From positions 1 to 45,601 of the forward strand of contig CAZCTO010000018.1 of NCBI GenBank assembly GCA_964501725.1: a DNA stretch of 45,601 bases, read 5' to 3'. Source of the stretch: CAZCTO01 sp964501725. Its GTDB lineage: Bacteria > Bacillota > Clostridia > Saccharofermentanales > Saccharofermentanaceae. Below the pieces are notes generated by a model. That model had not been told where the DNA came from. It did not search any database and saw only the letters and a list, made by a program, of their open reading frames with translations. Every line of letters begins with the position of its first letter. Position 1 is the first letter of the stretch. A program made the translations under genes and the position numbers. Positions 43,910 to 45,601 of this stretch are shown in pieces.

Positions 43910-44451
43910 TTCAGCAACGCCTCAATATCCTTTATCATATCTTTAGGTTCAACTGTCGGTTCATAGCGCCCAAAAACATTCCCTTCACGGTCAATCAAAA
44001 ACTTAGTGAAGTTCCACTTGATTTGAGGATCAGCGTAATTCTTTTTGAATTTACCCTTGAGTATCAGTTCCATGGATTTAGCCTTTATTCCTTTCCCCAA
44101 ACCTTCAAATTTCTTCTGGGACGTCAAATACTTATATAGCGGATGGGCTGTTTCGTCACGTACGTCAACTTTTTGGGACAACGGGAAATTAACACCGTAA
44201 CGAACTGAGCAGAAGCTGGAAATTTCTTGCTCGCTTCCGGGTTCCTGCTCCATAAACTGATTGCAAGGAAAGCCGATTACCACTAAGCCTTGATCATGAT
44301 AATGCTCATAAAGCTCCTGAAGTCCTTGATACTGCGGTGCAAAACCACATTTGCTGGCGGTGTTTACGATAATGAGAACTTTGCCTTTATATTCTGACAT
44401 TTCCACAGTCTTTCCTTCTATGGATGTGTATTGGTAATCATATATAGACAT
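43906..44451 (-). CDS. Glutathione peroxidase family thiol peroxidase (Cys type)
   Basis: 181 residues. Reduces hydroperoxides; in anaerobic bacteria the reductant is more likely thioredoxin than glutathione (family knowledge). The catalytic tetrad is present: Cys35 in NTASKCGFAPQ, the Gln in FPCNQFMEQEPG, the Trp-Asn in IKWNFTKFL. The resolving Cys is possibly in SSFCSVRYGV. The start at 44451 has TAGGAGG 9-10 nt upstream; the frame is open 11 codons further but without a site. First gene of an operon with the OhrR-like repressor, under promoter 44502-44529 with an OhrR-like box. Confidence 0.92.
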   Translation of the reverse strand: MSIYDYQYTSIEGKTVEMSEYKGKVLIIVNTASKCGFAPQYQGLQELYEHYHDQGLVVIGFPCNQFMEQEPGSEQEISSFCSVRYGVNFPLSQKVDVRDETAHPLYKYLTSQKKFEGLGKGIKAKSMELILKGKFKKNYADPQIKWNFTKFLIDREGNVFGRYEPTVEPKDMIKDIEALLK

Positions 44452-44480
44452 AATGATGATTCCTCCTAAATGTATTTGTA

Positions 44481-44493
44481 ACAATTAAATTGT
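44481..44493 (-). promoter_or_regulatory. OhrR-like operator
   Basis: Perfect 13-nt palindrome ACAATTAAATTGT, matching the core repeated unit of the Bacillus ohrA operator as recalled. It lies just downstream of the -10, over the expected transcription start of the peroxidase-repressor operon. Confidence 0.65.
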
Positions 44494-44501
44494 GCAAAAT
44501 C

Positions 44502-44529
44502 ATTATACCAAATTGATTAGGAGTTGCAA
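44502..44529 (-). promoter_or_regulatory. Promoter of the gpx-repressor operon
   Basis: On the minus strand TTGCAA (44529-44524), 16-bp spacer, TATAAT (44507-44502). Confidence 0.7.
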
Positions 44530-44544
44530 AATGTTTTTCTGCAC

Positions 44545-44720
44545 TTACTTTTGTCCAGCATTTATATAGGAATGTACAGACACATCCAGCAACACGCCGG
44601 ATTTAAATTCCACAGCAAATTTTTCTTCAATATGCTGACTTTCTCAATCAGGTGCCGGACAAGTTGCTCGTCGTATTCGATCAGGGCGGTGGGTTGCCTC
44701 TTTCGGAATGTGCTCATGCC
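44545..44720 (-). pseudogene. Decayed C-terminus of a large serine recombinase
   Basis: Three pieces in different minus-strand frames line up in order with the C-terminus of Firmicute transposon-type recombinases (recalled pattern ...HIPK-x-x-PTALTEYDEQLVRRLIEKVTVYEDKFTVEFKSG...). They are HEHIPKEA (about 44696-44719), PTALIEYDEQLVRHLIEKV (about 44638-44694) and EEKFAVEFKSGVLLDV running to a stop at 44545. Two frameshifts are therefore needed, and nothing of the N-terminal catalytic domain is present: upstream the sequence gives way to the tandem repeat. It is a fragment of a dead mobile element. Confidence 0.65.
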
Positions 44721-44779
44721 TGAAATCCGTTTTACGGATAATAATGAGTTTTGAAGAGCTATCTTGAGTATGTGTCCGT

Positions 44780-45049
44780 GGGTAAACCTCCACCAAATAA
44801 AAAGAGCCTTTCGGTAATTGCTTATGGTGGCCGCCTTTCGGGTGCTGACGCACCCTTTCGGCGCTTGGCATGCGCGAAGCGCATGCCTTGGGTAAACCTC
44901 CACCAAAAAAATAAGACCCTTTCGGGTCTTGCTTATGGTGGCCGCCTTTCGGGTGCTGACGCACCCTTTCGGCGCTTGGCATGCGCGAAGCGCATGCCTT
45001 GGGTAAACCTCCACCAAAAAAATAAGACCCTTTCGGGTCTTATTTTTTT
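44780..45049. repeat. Tandem structured repeat, two 111-bp copies plus a partial copy
   Basis: Copies at 44821-44931 and 44932-45042 are identical except for the last base. A degenerate partial copy of the unit's final 42 bp lies at 44780-44820. Each unit holds several palindromes: a 9-bp arm pair GGCATGCGC/GCGCATGCC with a 3-nt loop; GGGTGC/GCACCC with loop TGAC, nested inside CGCC/GGCG with symmetric TTTC internal loops (GAAA on the minus strand); AAGACCC/GGGTCTT with loop TTTC; and outer GGTGG/CCACC. Read on the minus strand, the AAGACCC hairpin is followed by a T7 run, as in a terminator. The unit length is divisible by three, so long spurious ORFs run through it on both strands. Confidence 0.85.
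45016..45049. terminator. Perfect bidirectional terminator at the end of the repeat array
   Basis: Fifteen-bp perfect arms: an A7 then TAAGACCC (45016-45030), loop TTTC, complementary arm ending in T7 (45035-45049). It would act on both strands, including for the DsrE-like gene transcribed towards it from 45522. Confidence 0.85.
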
Positions 45050-45201
45050 GGAGAAGGACACGAGTTTGATACAAAATGCACCCGGCAGCCTTGTTCCCGT
45101 TTGTTCCGTTTGTTTTGTGCACACCTCCTCGTCTAATGTTCAACGATTTCAAGATAAGGGAGTGTACATTTTTGAAGGGTGTGCAATTATTTTTCCCAAT
45201 T
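45050..45201 (+). other. Non-coding spacer after the repeat
   Basis: No supported gene. On the minus strand a GAGGAGG ribosome site (about 45122-45130) is followed by a short frame that runs directly into the repeat; its product has no recognisable domain and is probably not real. Confidence 0.4.
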
Positions 45202-45522
45202 CTAAAATGTAACCATTTTATCGGCCCACTCCACCACTTTTAGAAAGTCTATCATAGTGGATAACGGACAGACTTCACTGCCATCCATATTCCGTGATTT
45301 TAGGCACGTTCCACAAGCGAGAATTTCTCCGCCGACCTCATGAAAGGCATCAACTTGAGCAGCCACGTCGAATTTATCGTAATGAAGATTTGGGATTTCA
45401 ACCGCTTCTCCCATAAGGAAGACCTTTACTTCATGGCCGTTCTTTTTTGCGGTAACAGCAAAACGCATGGCGTTCCATGATTTCTCAAATTCTTTTGTCT
45501 CAATAATAATACCAAGTTTCAT
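45202..45522 (-). CDS. DsrE/DsrF-like family protein
   Basis: 106-residue cytoplasmic protein of the DsrE-like sulfur-relay fold (MKLGIIIETKEFEKSWNAMR start, then an FLMGEAV strand-loop typical of the family). Three cysteines, Cys70 and Cys73 (ACGTCLKSR) and Cys85 (CPLSTM), make a thiol-carrier role plausible; DsrE proteins transfer sulfur between partners. AGGAGG lies 9 nt before the ATG. Upstream on its strand, TTAACAG occurs twice 18-20 bp apart in the leader. Genes further upstream are outside the window, so its partners are unknown. Confidence 0.85.
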   Translation of the reverse strand: MKLGIIIETKEFEKSWNAMRFAVTAKKNGHEVKVFLMGEAVEIPNLHYDKFDVAAQVDAFHEVGGEILACGTCLKSRNMDGSEVCPLSTMIDFLKVVEWADKMVTF

Positions 45523-45601
45523 ATAATAACCTCCTGTTAAATAAAAACGGTCTGTTAACTAAAAACTAAAAATGAGACTTGAAACGCCTCTGGTACAATG
45601 G

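Noticed and set aside
44780..45049. CRISPR array
   Set aside because: Units are contiguous, 111 bp, without unique spacers, and no cas genes are present.
44562..45212. Long ORFs on both strands through the repeat
   Set aside because: They exist because the repeat unit is 111 bp, a multiple of three, and contains no stop in those frames; products are repeats of the same meaningless segment.

Overview
The window is a continuous stretch of a bacterial chromosome with roughly 46-47% G+C by eye. Gene content points to an anaerobic Gram-positive of the class Clostridia (inference; no 16S or marker search was possible). Evidence includes two ferredoxin-dependent 2-oxoacid oxidoreductases, a clostridial-type glgB-glgC-glgD-glgA glycogen operon with both GlgC and GlgD, SepF, HemZ, MutS2, type II pantothenate kinase, and strong AGGAGG ribosome sites with TTGACA/TATAAT promoters. 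TTG starts occur several times.

Layout. 1-6447: 3' part of dnaE, then pfkA-pgsA-mutS2. 6483-7985 (minus): an archaeal-type phosphoglycerate mutase and an orphan 60-residue peptide resembling the C-terminal tail of sodium-pump decarboxylase gamma/delta subunits. 8143-11089: a P-loop ATPase, then a membrane zinc-ribbon protein and an SPFH protein with three zinc ribbons. 11220-14555: bioY, then a four-subunit Kor/Vor-type 2-oxoacid:ferredoxin oxidoreductase. 14707-23846: glgB-glgC-glgD-glgA, a GH13 pullulanase/amylase-like enzyme and a second membrane zinc-ribbon protein. 23958: tRNA-Leu(GAG). 24258: a sodium/solute symporter. 26024-32329: iorA-iorB, an ACT-domain protein, a methionine-gamma-lyase-like (aluminium-resistance family) protein, an HlyD-like membrane protein and YggS. 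32535-37644: sepF, coaW, an acyltransferase-like membrane protein, a DUF3810 metalloprotease, hemZ and a small zinc-ribbon membrane protein. 37741: tRNA-Pro(TGG). 37919-39582: PiT phosphate transporter and its DUF47/PhoU-like partner. 39629-41548 (minus): glycosyltransferase and UDP-galactopyranose mutase. 41697-42689: cell-wall amidase. After this the character changes: a 0.77-kb gene-poor stretch, a minus-strand glutathione-peroxidase/OhrR-type pair, the decayed C-terminus of a large serine recombinase, a 111-bp highly structured tandem repeat, and a DsrE-like gene.

How it works together. Sugar carbon is handled by PfkA, phosphoglycerate mutase and the glycogen genes. Amino-acid-derived 2-oxoacids are oxidised by the Kor/Vor and Ior enzymes with ferredoxin as acceptor. 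Division and envelope functions (SepF, HlyD-like protein, amidase, Glf, PgsA) are interspersed. The most unusual items are the tandem structured repeat beside the recombinase remnant, an apparent split ribosome-binding site spanned by a GAAA-tetraloop hairpin before the phosphoglycerate mutase, the orphan decarboxylase-tail peptide, the SPFH/zinc-ribbon pair, and operator-like palindromes at the ior and gpx promoters.
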